From assembly GCF_000372465.1 (NCBI RefSeq), contig NZ_AQUZ01000025.1, positions 19,470 to 83,469 of the forward strand: a DNA stretch of 64,000 bases, in the 5' to 3' direction. Shown piece by piece: positions 45,568 to 53,160 of the stretch (position 1 is its first letter; the number at the start of each line of letters is the position of its first letter). Under the pieces are notes generated by a model, which saw only the letters and a program-made list of their open reading frames with translations, was not told the DNA's origin and ran no database searches. The DNA comes from Kribbella catacumbae DSM 19601. GTDB lineage: Bacteria > Actinomycetota > Actinomycetes > Propionibacteriales > Kribbellaceae. The position numbers and the translations under genes were made by a program.

Positions 45568-46000
45568 TCAGGGGTGCTTGTAGACGCAGACTTCGGCGAG
45601 GGAGAGGGGGCCGCTTTGGTTCTCGAGTTGGATGCGGACGTAGCGGCCGGGGGCGCCGGCGAAGTTGACCGTCGTGGGGGTTCCGGCCTCGTCGGGCTGG
45701 CGCTTGGCGGTGACTCCGGGGCCGGTGCGTGCGGTCGCGAGGTCCTGCGCGGTGATGGGGTTTTCGGAGACGATCACCCAGTAGTTGGTCAGCCGGTCGC
45801 CGAATCCTCCGGTGCGGTTGTAGACCTCGATGTCGCCGATAGCGGCCGAGGCGCCAAGGTCGACCTGCCACCAGGCCTCCTTGGCGTCGACCGCGGTGTG
45901 CGTGACCGAGTTGTTGTTGTAGTCGCCGTCGGTGTTGCCGTCCACCGCGCGGGCCGCGTCGCCGCCATAGTCCGTCGAGATCTGGGTGGCTGCACTTCCG
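45568..46000 (-). pseudogene. Truncated F5/8-type (discoidin) carbohydrate-binding domain
   Basis: C-terminal remnant of an exported glycan-binding or glycoside hydrolase protein. From about 46000 the frame reads AGSAATQISTDYGGDAARAV, then DGNTDGDYNNNSVTHT, KEAWWQVDLGA, IGDIEVYNR and PGRYVRIQLENQSGPLSLAE, the full core of an F5/8 type C domain ending at the stop. An in-frame stop lies at 46018-46020 and there is no signal peptide or start, so the front of the gene is gone. It meets a gene fragment on the other strand. Confidence 0.8.
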
Positions 46001-46148
46001 GCACGGCATCGCCGATGTCACGGCCGCCGAACACCAGGCCATCCGGGACGCCGTCCTCGACCGCGACCCGATCGGCGCCGAGCAGGCCATGCGAGCCCAC
46101 CTGGAGAACTCCAGCACCCGGCTACTCAGCGCCTACGACCAGACGTAG
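45990..46148 (+). pseudogene. Truncated GntR/FadR regulator (FCD domain end)
   Basis: Plus-strand remnant encoding the last helices of an FCD domain: LHFRHGIADVTAAEHQAI, RDAVLDRDPIGAEQAMRAHL, ending with a stop at 46146. The spacing of AEHQAI and AMRAHL is that of a GntR effector domain. No DNA-binding part or start codon exists upstream, where the discoidin fragment begins on the other strand. The join lies within about 45990-46000. Confidence 0.75.
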
Positions 46149-46201
46149 CGCGCGAACCTGCGAACACTGAGGGCGCCTAGCCGACCAACCCAATCGAGGG
46201 C

Positions 46202-46477
46202 TCAGCCGCGCAGGTGAGCCCGTTGGTGCGTGATCTGCTCGATGTCCTCCGCGGCCGCGAGCACCAGCCGGTGCGACAACTCCGAGAGCGCCCGCGCGAC
46301 GGCGAGCTCATCGCCAATCCTGGGTACGTCGGCGTCGTCCGGGTGCCGGTACGCGGTGCCATGCCCGAACATGTACTCCTCACCGTCCGCGTGCAACCGT
46401 GCCTCCGCGCGAGTCGTCCCTTCCTGCTCCAATTCGTCGATCTCGATGTCGACCGTCCAACGCCGCATTGTCGTCAT
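46202..46477 (-). CDS. DUF1876 family protein
   Basis: 91-residue protein of the actinobacterial DUF1876 family: MRRWTVDIEIDELEQEG, RAEARLHADGEEY, PRIGDELAVARALSELSHRL. Function unknown. ATG 46477 was chosen over 46486 because GAGG lies 7 bases before it. It stands alone, 53 bp from the fragment junction. Confidence 0.85.
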   Translation of the reverse strand: MTTMRRWTVDIEIDELEQEGTTRAEARLHADGEEYMFGHGTAYRHPDDADVPRIGDELAVARALSELSHRLVLAAAEDIEQITHQRAHLRG

Positions 46478-46699
46478 CGTTCCCACCTCGCCTCAACGTT
46501 GTCCCCGTCTCTTTACAGCGTCGTACGACGAGACCGTTTGCGCCATGGATCGAGGTTGCTCACCGGATATCGGGGTACGCGGTGCTTGGCGGACGGAGTT
46601 TCGGCGCTCCGCCATGCTCGTATGTACCGAGTCAGGGAGCGGCCTATGCTGTGGTGGCGACTCGAACTGCTCTTAAAGCCATGCATTCCTCCAGTGCCC

Positions 46700-46724
46700 C
46701 CGGAGCCTGTTCATAGGCTCCCGG
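46700..46724 (-). terminator. Possible terminator of the SRAP gene
   Basis: 9 bp stem with one bulged base (CCGGAGCCT against AGGCTCCCGG), 27 bp past the SRAP stop. No T-run, so only tentative. Confidence 0.4.
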
Positions 46725-46750
46725 AGAGAGGCGCTCCGGGAAGGTGGTCA

Positions 46751-47551
46751 TCAGAACAGAGTGATCTCCTCGGGGTCCTCGGGTTTGTCGATGGGGTCGG
46801 TGCCGTCGGGTGGGAGGGGGTCTACGAGGTGGGGGCCGTTGTTCTTGACTGAGCTGACGGCCTTGGAGACGGCGTACGCCTCCAGCCGGCCGGGGGCGGC
46901 TGGGACGAGGAGGTCGAGGAGCTCGTCGGGGTCGGAGCTGAGGGGATCGAGCCAGGCGTTGTAGCGGTCGGGCTCGACCAGGAGGGGCATCCGGTCGTGG
47001 ATGCGGCCGAGCTCGTCGGTGGCCGTGGTGGTGAGGACCGTGCAGGTCCACAGCCAGGCCTCGTCCTTGTCGGCATCGGCGACGGCTTTGTTGCGCCAGA
47101 TCTCGTACAGGCCGGCCATCGCGAGCACTCCGCCGTCCGACGGGCGGATGAAGTACGGCTGCTTCACGGGCTTGCCGTTGACCTTCTGCTCCGAGGCGTA
47201 CCACTCGTAGTACCCGTCGGCCGGCAGGATGCAGCGGCGTACGGCGAAGGCCTTCTTGAACGCGGGCTTCTCGGCGACCGTCTCCATCCGGGCGTTGATC
47301 AGCCGGCTGCCGATCGAGGTGTCCTTGGCCCAGGACGGGACCAGACCCCACTTCACCGTGGTGAGTTTGCGGATCACCTCGTCCGGATTCTCCCGGTTCT
47401 TGCGCTCGACGACGGCGATCACCTCGTCGGTGGGCGCGACGTTGTAGTTGTCCGGCAACTCCTGCACGGACTCCTTCACGTTGCCGGCCTCGATCTCGAA
47501 CTCCACCACCAGATCAGCCGGATCCCGGCTCGACGCGTATCTCCCACACAT
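46751..47551 (-). CDS. SRAP domain abasic-site protein (HMCES/YedK family)
   Basis: 266-residue protein that begins MCGRYA: after Met removal Cys2 links covalently to abasic sites in single-stranded DNA and shields them. Further signature parts are NYNVAPTDEV (Asn), VKWGLVPSWA, INARMETVAEKPAF (Glu) and CILPADGYYEW, RIHDRMPLL (His of HxRMP). The start was set to ATG 47551 because Cys must be residue 2; upstream codons of the frame are not conserved. It corresponds in position to the SRAP gene between sigH and aroA of Mycobacterium. Confidence 0.95.
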   Translation of the reverse strand: MCGRYASSRDPADLVVEFEIEAGNVKESVQELPDNYNVAPTDEVIAVVERKNRENPDEVIRKLTTVKWGLVPSWAKDTSIGSRLINARMETVAEKPAFKKAFAVRRCILPADGYYEWYASEQKVNGKPVKQPYFIRPSDGGVLAMAGLYEIWRNKAVADADKDEAWLWTCTVLTTTATDELGRIHDRMPLLVEPDRYNAWLDPLSSDPDELLDLLVPAAPGRLEAYAVSKAVSSVKNNGPHLVDPLPPDGTDPIDKPEDPEEITLF

Positions 47552-47642
47552 GCAACCCACCCTAGCCAGCTCCACGGACAGATTCCGGTACTCCGGTCCG
47601 CTCGGCGGGCGTAGTACAGACGGCGCCGTAAAGGAAGGACAG

Positions 47643-47684
47643 CGACGACGGATCGCCTACCCCGTGATAGGCGATCCGCCGCCG
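47643..47684 (-). terminator. Hairpin terminator of the GGDEF-like gene
   Basis: 17 bp stem (15 matched, 2 G-T) with loop CCCCGTGA, 47 bp beyond the stop at 47731; minus-strand transcripts would end in a pyrimidine-rich GTCCTTCCTTTA. Confidence 0.7.
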
Positions 47685-47730
47685 GTTTGCTGCGCCCGGT
47701 CGTCCCCCTGTTGGCGACCGGACGCAAGTC

Positions 47731-48546
47731 CTATGCGGGTCTTGCCAGTTCGTCCAGGACGCGGCCGGCCCAGCGCTCGGCCGCGGGAAGTCCTTCGATC
47801 CAGACCCGGGCGAGCTGCGGCTCGTCGGTGTCCAGTCGCCACTGGGTGATCAGGGCTCGTGCCGTCTCGACCTGGTCCGGCAGGTTCGGCTCGCGGCCGA
47901 CGAGCGCCGCCGCGCGGCGTGCGCCGAGACGGCCCAGTACGTCGCCGCCCGCGAACACGATCCGGAGGCATTCCGCGACGTCGATGAGCCGGAGCTCGCG
48001 TTCGACGGGCGTGATCCCGGCCGGGTAGAGCGGCTCAACCACCACCAGTGCGTGGGTCGCCGGTACGGAAGTTCCACGGAGTTCAGCCTCCCGGTAGATC
48101 TCGCCGAGCCGGGACCGCAGATGCGCCAGGCTGGACAGCCCGGTCAGCGGGTCCTCACAGGACAGCGAGTGCAGATAGATCAGTGAAGCCTCGGCCCAGC
48201 TGGAACTGAGTGCGCGTACCGCTTCGAAGGCCGGCTCGCCCCCGGCGATCGAGCGGTACAGCGCACCCAGCCCATCCAGTGCCTCGAGCAACGAGACTCC
48301 GTCTTCCGCCAACCGGCGGCCGACCTCGTCACTCGCGGGCACAACATCGGCACCGTCCTGCAGCGCTTCTGCGATCGCGAGATAGGCGCTGCGGTCGATG
48401 CCAGCCGTGCCGTGCGGCTCCCTCCTTCCGCACGGTTGCTCAGATGACGACGCTTCCGGCCGGTCCCGGGCGGGCGACCCCGCCAGGTTCAGGGACCGGC
48501 TGGGACGCAGGTCGAGCCGTCTGCGGATGTCCGCGAACAGCGACAT
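47731..48546 (-). CDS. Degenerate GGDEF-domain protein
   Basis: 271 residues. A helical region (about 45-125) is followed by a GGDEF-type start, CEDPLTGLSSLAHLRSRLGE, but the catalytic GG[DE]EF loop is not found; GGDVLGRLGARRAAAL stands at that place. It should therefore not make c-di-GMP, and may bind a nucleotide or a partner. No signal or membrane segment. It is divergent from the ECF fusion gene; a terminator follows it. Confidence 0.65.
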   Translation of the reverse strand: MSLFADIRRRLDLRPSRSLNLAGSPARDRPEASSSEQPCGRREPHGTAGIDRSAYLAIAEALQDGADVVPASDEVGRRLAEDGVSLLEALDGLGALYRSIAGGEPAFEAVRALSSSWAEASLIYLHSLSCEDPLTGLSSLAHLRSRLGEIYREAELRGTSVPATHALVVVEPLYPAGITPVERELRLIDVAECLRIVFAGGDVLGRLGARRAAALVGREPNLPDQVETARALITQWRLDTDEPQLARVWIEGLPAAERWAGRVLDELARPA

Positions 48547-48715
48547 GTCCCCTCCTCAAGTGGCCCCGTCGTCTCCCGACCGGGTGGCCGGAAGCGTCGT
48601 TCTGGAGGTGAGACAGCCCGAGGACACGTTCATGACGCAGATTTCGGGACTTTTTTTGGCGTAACCTCAGCCCAGCTCCTGTCGTCATGAAAGGTGCGCG
48701 GATCCGTCCATCATG

Positions 48716-48743
48716 GGAACCTTGATCCCGGCAACCACGTGAC
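48716..48743 (+). promoter_or_regulatory. Putative ECF-type promoter of the sigma fusion gene
   Basis: GGAACC (48716-48721), 16 bases, then CGTGAC (48738-48743), about 40 bp before the start codon. It resembles the GGAAC/CGT pattern of self-recognised ECF promoters, so the gene may be autoregulated. Confidence 0.4.
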
Positions 48744-48783
48744 AGACGGTGACGATGTAGTGACAAACCCAGGGGGACCTCGG

Positions 48784-51039
48784 ATGGAGACGCCGGAAGG
48801 GCCGAGCGACGCGGAGCTGATCGCGCGCGTCCGCAACGGCGACCTCGAGGCGTACGGCGAACTCTTCGCCCGGCACCACCACGCCGCCGAGCGGATGGCG
48901 CGCCAGCTGGTACCGGCCAACGACGCCGACGACCTGGCCAGCGACGCCTTCGCGAAGGTGCTCGACGCGCTGCGCAACGGCGGCGGCCCGGACATCTCCT
49001 TCCGTGCTTACCTGCTGACCACCGTCCGGCGGGTGCACGTCGACCGGATCCGCTCAGGCCGCAAGGTCCAGACCACCGACGACATCGCGGCGTACGAGCG
49101 TGAGCCGCAGGGCTTCGACGACCCGACCGTGACCGGGTTCGAGAGCGGCGCGGCGGCCAAGGCCTTCGCCTCGCTGCCCGAGCGCTGGCAGGCCGTGCTC
49201 TGGCACACCGAGGTGGAGGGCGAGAAGCCCGCCGCCATCGCGCCACTGCTCGGTCTGACCGCCAACGGCGTGTCCGCACTCGCGTACCGGGCCCGTGAGG
49301 GTCTACGGCAGGCGTACCTGCAGCAGCATCTGGCAGACGTCGCCGGGGACCGTTGCCGCTGGACTACAGAGCGCCTGGGCGCCTACGTGCGCGGCGGCCT
49401 CACCAAGCGGGAGAACAAGAACGTCCGCGAGCACCTGGACGACTGCGCCAAGTGCACGGCGGTCTACCTCGAGCTCGTCGAGGTCAACAGCGCACTGCCG
49501 GCACTGCTCGCCCCGGCCCTGCTCGGTACTGCGGGCCTCGGCTACCTGGCCGCCGCGACTGGCGCCAAGGTCGGCTTCGTCGGCTTCCTGGCCACCGGCT
49601 GGAGCAAGGCAACCGAGAACAGCACCCGTACTGCGGTCGGCGCGGGCACCGTCGTAGCGGTGGTCGCAGCGGTGATAGCCGCGCTGGCCCTGACCGGCAA
49701 CGAGACTCCCCCGGCAGCCATCGACAAACCGCCGACCCAGCAGCCGACCCAACCGCCGGTGAAGCCGCCCGTGAAGCCACCTGTCCAGCCGCCGACGGCC
49801 AAACCGACGGTGAAGCCCCCGGTGGTTCCACCGACTACCAAGCCGGAGCCGTCGGCCGAGCCCACGACGGCGCCGACCACCACCGCTCCCACGCCGACTG
49901 CGCCTACTCCGACGCCGCCCGAGCCGACCACGCCGATCCTCGACGAGGGGTTGCTGACGATCAGCGCGCCCCGCGGCGGCGGTGCGCCGTACGGTCCGGG
50001 GGATCGCGCGGAGGCGACGGCGAGTGCGCAGTGGCTGATCACGATCAAGGTGCCGGCGCGGAACACGAAGCCGGTGATGATCGGAATCAAGTACGGCTCC
50101 GCCCTGCAGTGGCCGCTGAGTGGCAACCCGGCCGGCTGGACCTGCACGAAGGCGGCCGACGGCAGGAGCGGCATGTGTACGGCGGCCAATCCGGGCGCGC
50201 CGTCGACGATGCCAGTGACTTTCACGAACCCGACGGGCGGGACGGCTGCAGACCGCACGTTCAGGGTGTCGGCCAAGTCCGGTCGCCTTTACGACGACGA
50301 CTCCGCGACCCTGGCCGCGCCGCCCACTCCCCCGCCTCCCCCGGCCAAGCCCCGCCTCGACGAGAATCTGCTGCGAATCAGCACCACGAAGACGGACCCC
50401 GAGGCGTACTTCCGCACCATCACGATCGCCCCGGGCAGCCGGACCAGCGTCACCGTGAAGATCCAGTACGGCGCCGCGCTGTCCTGGCCGATCGCGGCGA
50501 GCCCGACTGGCTGGAAGTGCACGCCGTCCGCACGCACTTGCACCGCGACGAACCCTGCGCGACCTGCTCCGCTTTACGCCGAGTTCGACGTACCGGAGGG
50601 CGGGTCGTCAGCACGCACGTACTCCGTGTCGGCGACGGCGGGCCTGCTCTACGACACGGACTCCGAGACGCTGCCTGGTCCGCATCTGGATGAGGGATTG
50701 CTACGGATCCTCACGCCGGACCCGCACAACGACCCGAATCCGTTCGTGTACAACCGCTTCCTGGACATCCGCGGAACCAGCGGGCGCGTCACGGTCGACA
50801 TCTCGTGGGGACGCAACCTGTCGCTGCTCTCGTACTTCGATCGCGGCTGGACGTGCTCGCGCTCCACGGATGTGCGACGGGCGACTTGCACAACCCAGAA
50901 CTACAAGAAGCCCCTGAACACCGAGTGGGCCGCTTGGCCGGGCACCGGTGCGTCCAACACGGTCACGGTGACGGCACGCACGACGGCTCGCTTCGACACC
51001 GATGCGGTTGTCATCCCACCAGCTAAGAGCAAGCGGTAA
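48784..51039 (+). CDS. ECF sigma factor fused to anti-sigma, transmembrane and extracellular repeat domains
   Basis: 751 residues. Sigma regions 2 (about 10-90, ANDADDLASDAFAKVLDAL) and 4 (about 125-180, LPERWQAVLWHTEVEGEKPA) come first, then a ZAS zinc motif HLDDCAKC (His217, Cys221, Cys224), a membrane helix (about 286-304), a Pro/Thr-rich spacer (307-385), and three extracellular repeats of about 110 residues (386-510, 525-630, 635-745). Each repeat starts LDE-LL-I and has a Cys pair after a Trp (C454/C465, C579/C586, C691/C702). The sigma part is thus tethered to the membrane and must be released, probably by proteolysis, to work. ATG 48784 has AGGGGG 6-7 bases upstream. Confidence 0.9.
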   Translation: METPEGPSDAELIARVRNGDLEAYGELFARHHHAAERMARQLVPANDADDLASDAFAKVLDALRNGGGPDISFRAYLLTTVRRVHVDRIRSGRKVQTTDDIAAYEREPQGFDDPTVTGFESGAAAKAFASLPERWQAVLWHTEVEGEKPAAIAPLLGLTANGVSALAYRAREGLRQAYLQQHLADVAGDRCRWTTERLGAYVRGGLTKRENKNVREHLDDCAKCTAVYLELVEVNSALPALLAPALLGTAGLGYLAAATGAKVGFVGFLATGWSKATENSTRTAVGAGTVVAVVAAVIAALALTGNETPPAAIDKPPTQQPTQPPVKPPVKPPVQPPTAKPTVKPPVVPPTTKPEPSAEPTTAPTTTAPTPTAPTPTPPEPTTPILDEGLLTISAPRGGGAPYGPGDRAEATASAQWLITIKVPARNTKPVMIGIKYGSALQWPLSGNPAGWTCTKAADGRSGMCTAANPGAPSTMPVTFTNPTGGTAADRTFRVSAKSGRLYDDDSATLAAPPTPPPPPAKPRLDENLLRISTTKTDPEAYFRTITIAPGSRTSVTVKIQYGAALSWPIAASPTGWKCTPSARTCTATNPARPAPLYAEFDVPEGGSSARTYSVSATAGLLYDTDSETLPGPHLDEGLLRILTPDPHNDPNPFVYNRFLDIRGTSGRVTVDISWGRNLSLLSYFDRGWTCSRSTDVRRATCTTQNYKKPLNTEWAAWPGTGASNTVTVTARTTARFDTDAVVIPPAKSKR

Positions 51040-51068
51040 GGGAAGCGCGGCTTCCACCTCGCCGCGTG

Positions 51069-51172
51069 CCGGACGGCCATCACACACCAACCTCGCCAAC
51101 AGATGGATCCTGAGACGCCTCCAGGCGTGAGCGCCCACTCGAGCGGGACCTTGGTGTGTGGTGGCGGTCCGG
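51069..51172. repeat. Dispersed hairpin repeat, family B, copy 1
   Basis: 104 bp, arms 51069-51090 and 51151-51172 pairing 20 of 22 (left arm CCGGACGGCCATCACACACC). A palindromic core CGCCTCCAGGCG lies at 51116-51127. The 104 bp element at 59272-59375 has the same core at the same offset (47 bases in). It lies 30 bp after the sigma fusion gene. Confidence 0.85.
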
Positions 51173-51290
51173 TGTCGCCGGCCAGAGCAGCGGCCGGCAC
51201 ATCGTCCAGCCACCTCATCCACTCGTTGGCGACCGACCACTTTCGTGCCATGCCAAGCGGCGAGCCGCGACCCGGCTGAACGAGGGGAGG

Positions 51291-51380
51291 CGGACCGCCA
51301 CCACTACCGAACCCGGCTCGGGGCCGCGACACGCTGAGGGAAAGCGTTTGCGCGGGAGATTCGGTAGTGGTGGCCGTCCG
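51291..51380. repeat. Dispersed hairpin repeat, family B, variant copy 2
   Basis: 90 bp, arms 51291-51311 and 51360-51380 pairing 20 of 21 (left arm CGGACCGCCACCACTACCGA). Arm sequence is that of family B, but the centre is shorter and lacks the CGCCTCCAGGCG core. Confidence 0.75.
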
Positions 51381-51514
51381 GGTCGCTGCAGCAATTGCCC
51401 CACGGAACTGGTCGCACCGGCTGCCGGGCCCTTCAGCCCCGCGGCAGAAGACAAAGTCGCCCGTAGGCACCCCAGCCACCACCGCCCACCATTCGCAGGC
51501 GACCGACCACCACG

Positions 51515-51600
51515 CTTTCACCGAGCGGCGACGCAGGAGCCGCGGTGGGGTACGGCGGGCGGGAGCGGCGACGCAGGAGCCGCGTGGGGGTCGGCGTACG
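51515..51600. repeat. Tandem 22-mer block related to the 22.1 kb repeat
   Basis: Two identical 22 base copies (51523-51544 and 51563-51584, starting GAGCGGCGACGCAGGAGC) 40 bases apart. TTCACCGAGCGG and CGACGCAGGAGCC are shared with 22074-22100. The whole 51040-51600 interval holds no gene and consists largely of repeats. Confidence 0.7.
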
Positions 51601-51610
51601 GGAATTGGTT

Positions 51611-51640
51611 TTGCAAGGACGTGAGTTGGCGAACTACTCT
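51611..51640 (+). promoter_or_regulatory. Putative promoter of the aspS T-box transcript
   Basis: TTGCAA (51611-51616) and TACTCT (51635-51640) with an 18 base spacer, placing the start point shortly before the T-box Stem I. Confidence 0.4.
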
Positions 51641-51654
51641 TCGGGTGTTCGTGT

Positions 51655-51857
51655 TGAAGGAACCAAGTAGCAGTCATCACTCACGCAAGAGAGAGTCGCC
51701 GGTAGCTGGGAAGGCGATGTGTGGGCTGGTTGTGAAGACACTCCTGAGCGGATGAAACGCAAGAGGCCGGGCCCGTCACGGGAGCCGGTGAAGGTGTGGT
51801 GGCACCGCGAGATTCCCCTTCGCCCACACCTCCGGGGTTCGAGTACGACCGGAGGTG
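51655..51857 (+). ncRNA. T-box riboswitch (tRNA-Asp sensing, translational type)
   Basis: Leader of the aspS operon. Stem I: CTCACGCA pairs with TGTGTGGG, an AG bulge AAGAGAGAG, and distal loop GGTAGCTGGGAA matching the canonical GGU-G-UG-GAA pattern. Likely specifier GAC (Asp) at 51737-51739 in GTGAAGACACTCC. Stem III is CCGGGCCCG/CGGGAGCCGG. T-box core TGGTGGCACCGCG at 51797-51809; its TGGC pairs with a GCCA tRNA end, fitting the G discriminator base of tRNA-Asp. GGTGTGG can pair with CCACACC; otherwise CACCTCCGG (51827-51835) pairs with CCGGAGGTG (51849-51857), hiding the GGAGG ribosome site. So uncharged tRNA should switch translation on. Confidence 0.88.
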
Positions 51858-51866
51858 ACAACAGCG

Positions 51867-53156
51867 ATGCGCATTCTCAACCACGAGATCCCCTCAGCAG
51901 TAGGCCAGACCGTCACGGTGGCCGGCTGGGTCCACCGAAGACGACGGCTGGCGGCGGTCAGTTTCCTCGTCCTGCGGGACCGTTCAGGCCTGAGCCAGAT
52001 CGTCGTCAAGACACCGGAAACCCAAGCCCAGCTGGACGAACTCGGCGAGGAGACCGTCGTCCAGGTGACCGGCCAGGTCGCCGCCAACCCACAGGCACCG
52101 GACGGGGCCGAGATCGTCGACCCGGTCATCGAGCCGCTGACTGAGCCGGCCCAGACGCCGCCGATCGAGCTGTGGCGCCCGTCCGTCAACGCAGGCCTGC
52201 CGGTGATCCTCGACAACGCCGCCGTTGCGCTCAGGCACCCGGCTGTTCGCGCCGGCTGGGAGGTCGCCGCGGCCGCGTTGCACGGCTATCGCAGCTCGCT
52301 CGACGGCCAGGGCTTCACCGAGATCCAGACGCCGAAGATCGTCGGTACCGCGACAGAGTCCGGCGCTAACGTGTTCGCCCTGGACTATTTCGGCGGACCG
52401 GCATACCTGGCGCAGTCGCCGCAGTTCTACAAGCAGACGATGGTCGGCGTGTTCGAGCGCGTCTACGAGGTCGGCCCGGTCTTCCGCGCCGAGCCGCACG
52501 ACACGGTCCGGCACCTGGCCGAGTACGTCTCGCTCGACGCCGAACTGGGCTTCGTCCAGGACCACCGCGACGTTCTCGCCGTACTGCGGAACGTCATCTC
52601 CGACATGCTCGCAGCAGTTGGCGAACGGGCCGGTACTGCGCTCGAGCGGCTCGGCGTCGAGCTGCCGGAAATCCCCACGGAGGTGCCCGTCCTGCACTTC
52701 AGCGAGGCACTGAAGCTGGCCGGGGCCAATCCTGACGAGCCCGACCTCGCGCCGGCCGACGAGCGTGCGATCGGTGAGTGGGCGTTGCGCGAGCACGGCA
52801 GCGTGTTCGTCGCGGTCGAAGGCTATCCGATGGTGAAGCGGCCGTTCTACACGCACCCGCAGCCGTCGGACCCGCGCTGGTCCAACTCGTTCGACCTTCT
52901 TTTCAAGGGGGTTGAGCTCGTCACCGGCGGCCAGCGACTGCACCGCTACAGCGACTACGTGGCGGCACTCGAGGCACGCGGCGAATCGGCCGACGCACCG
53001 GCGTACAGCGCGTACCTGCAGGCCTTCAAGCACGGCATGCCCCCGCACGGCGGCTTCGCAATCGGCCTCGAACGCTTCGTGGCCAGGCTGACCGGCGCAG
53101 AGAACGTCCGCGAGGTCACCCTGTTCCCTCGTGACCTCCACCGGCTGACACCCTGA
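51867..53156 (+). CDS. aspS: Archaeal-type aspartyl-tRNA synthetase
   Basis: 429-residue class IIb synthetase. An OB-fold anticodon domain (about 1-100, TVAGWVHRRRRLAAVSFLVLRD split at VAGWVHRRRR) precedes the catalytic domain with class II motif 2 FRAEPHDTVRHLAEY and motif 3 GGFAIGLERFVARL. The large bacterial insertion domain is missing (bacterial AspRS is about 590 residues), so this is the archaeal/eukaryotic type, often able to charge tRNA-Asn as well. ATG 51867 follows GGAGG at 51851 by 11 bases; GTG 51855 lies inside that site. It is probably a second, inducible enzyme beside a housekeeping AspRS encoded elsewhere. Confidence 0.93.
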   Translation: MRILNHEIPSAVGQTVTVAGWVHRRRRLAAVSFLVLRDRSGLSQIVVKTPETQAQLDELGEETVVQVTGQVAANPQAPDGAEIVDPVIEPLTEPAQTPPIELWRPSVNAGLPVILDNAAVALRHPAVRAGWEVAAAALHGYRSSLDGQGFTEIQTPKIVGTATESGANVFALDYFGGPAYLAQSPQFYKQTMVGVFERVYEVGPVFRAEPHDTVRHLAEYVSLDAELGFVQDHRDVLAVLRNVISDMLAAVGERAGTALERLGVELPEIPTEVPVLHFSEALKLAGANPDEPDLAPADERAIGEWALREHGSVFVAVEGYPMVKRPFYTHPQPSDPRWSNSFDLLFKGVELVTGGQRLHRYSDYVAALEARGESADAPAYSAYLQAFKHGMPPHGGFAIGLERFVARLTGAENVREVTLFPRDLHRLTP

Positions 53157-53160
53157 GCCG

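Noticed and set aside
45560..46117. 185-codon minus-strand frame at the fragment junction
   Set aside because: It uses a different frame from the discoidin domain and gives an Arg-rich chain without homology.
51831..51857. tRNA-like GGGGTTCGAGTACGACC
   Set aside because: It resembles a T-arm, but there is no acceptor stem or anticodon arm; the bases form the loop and stem of the T-box sequestering hairpin.
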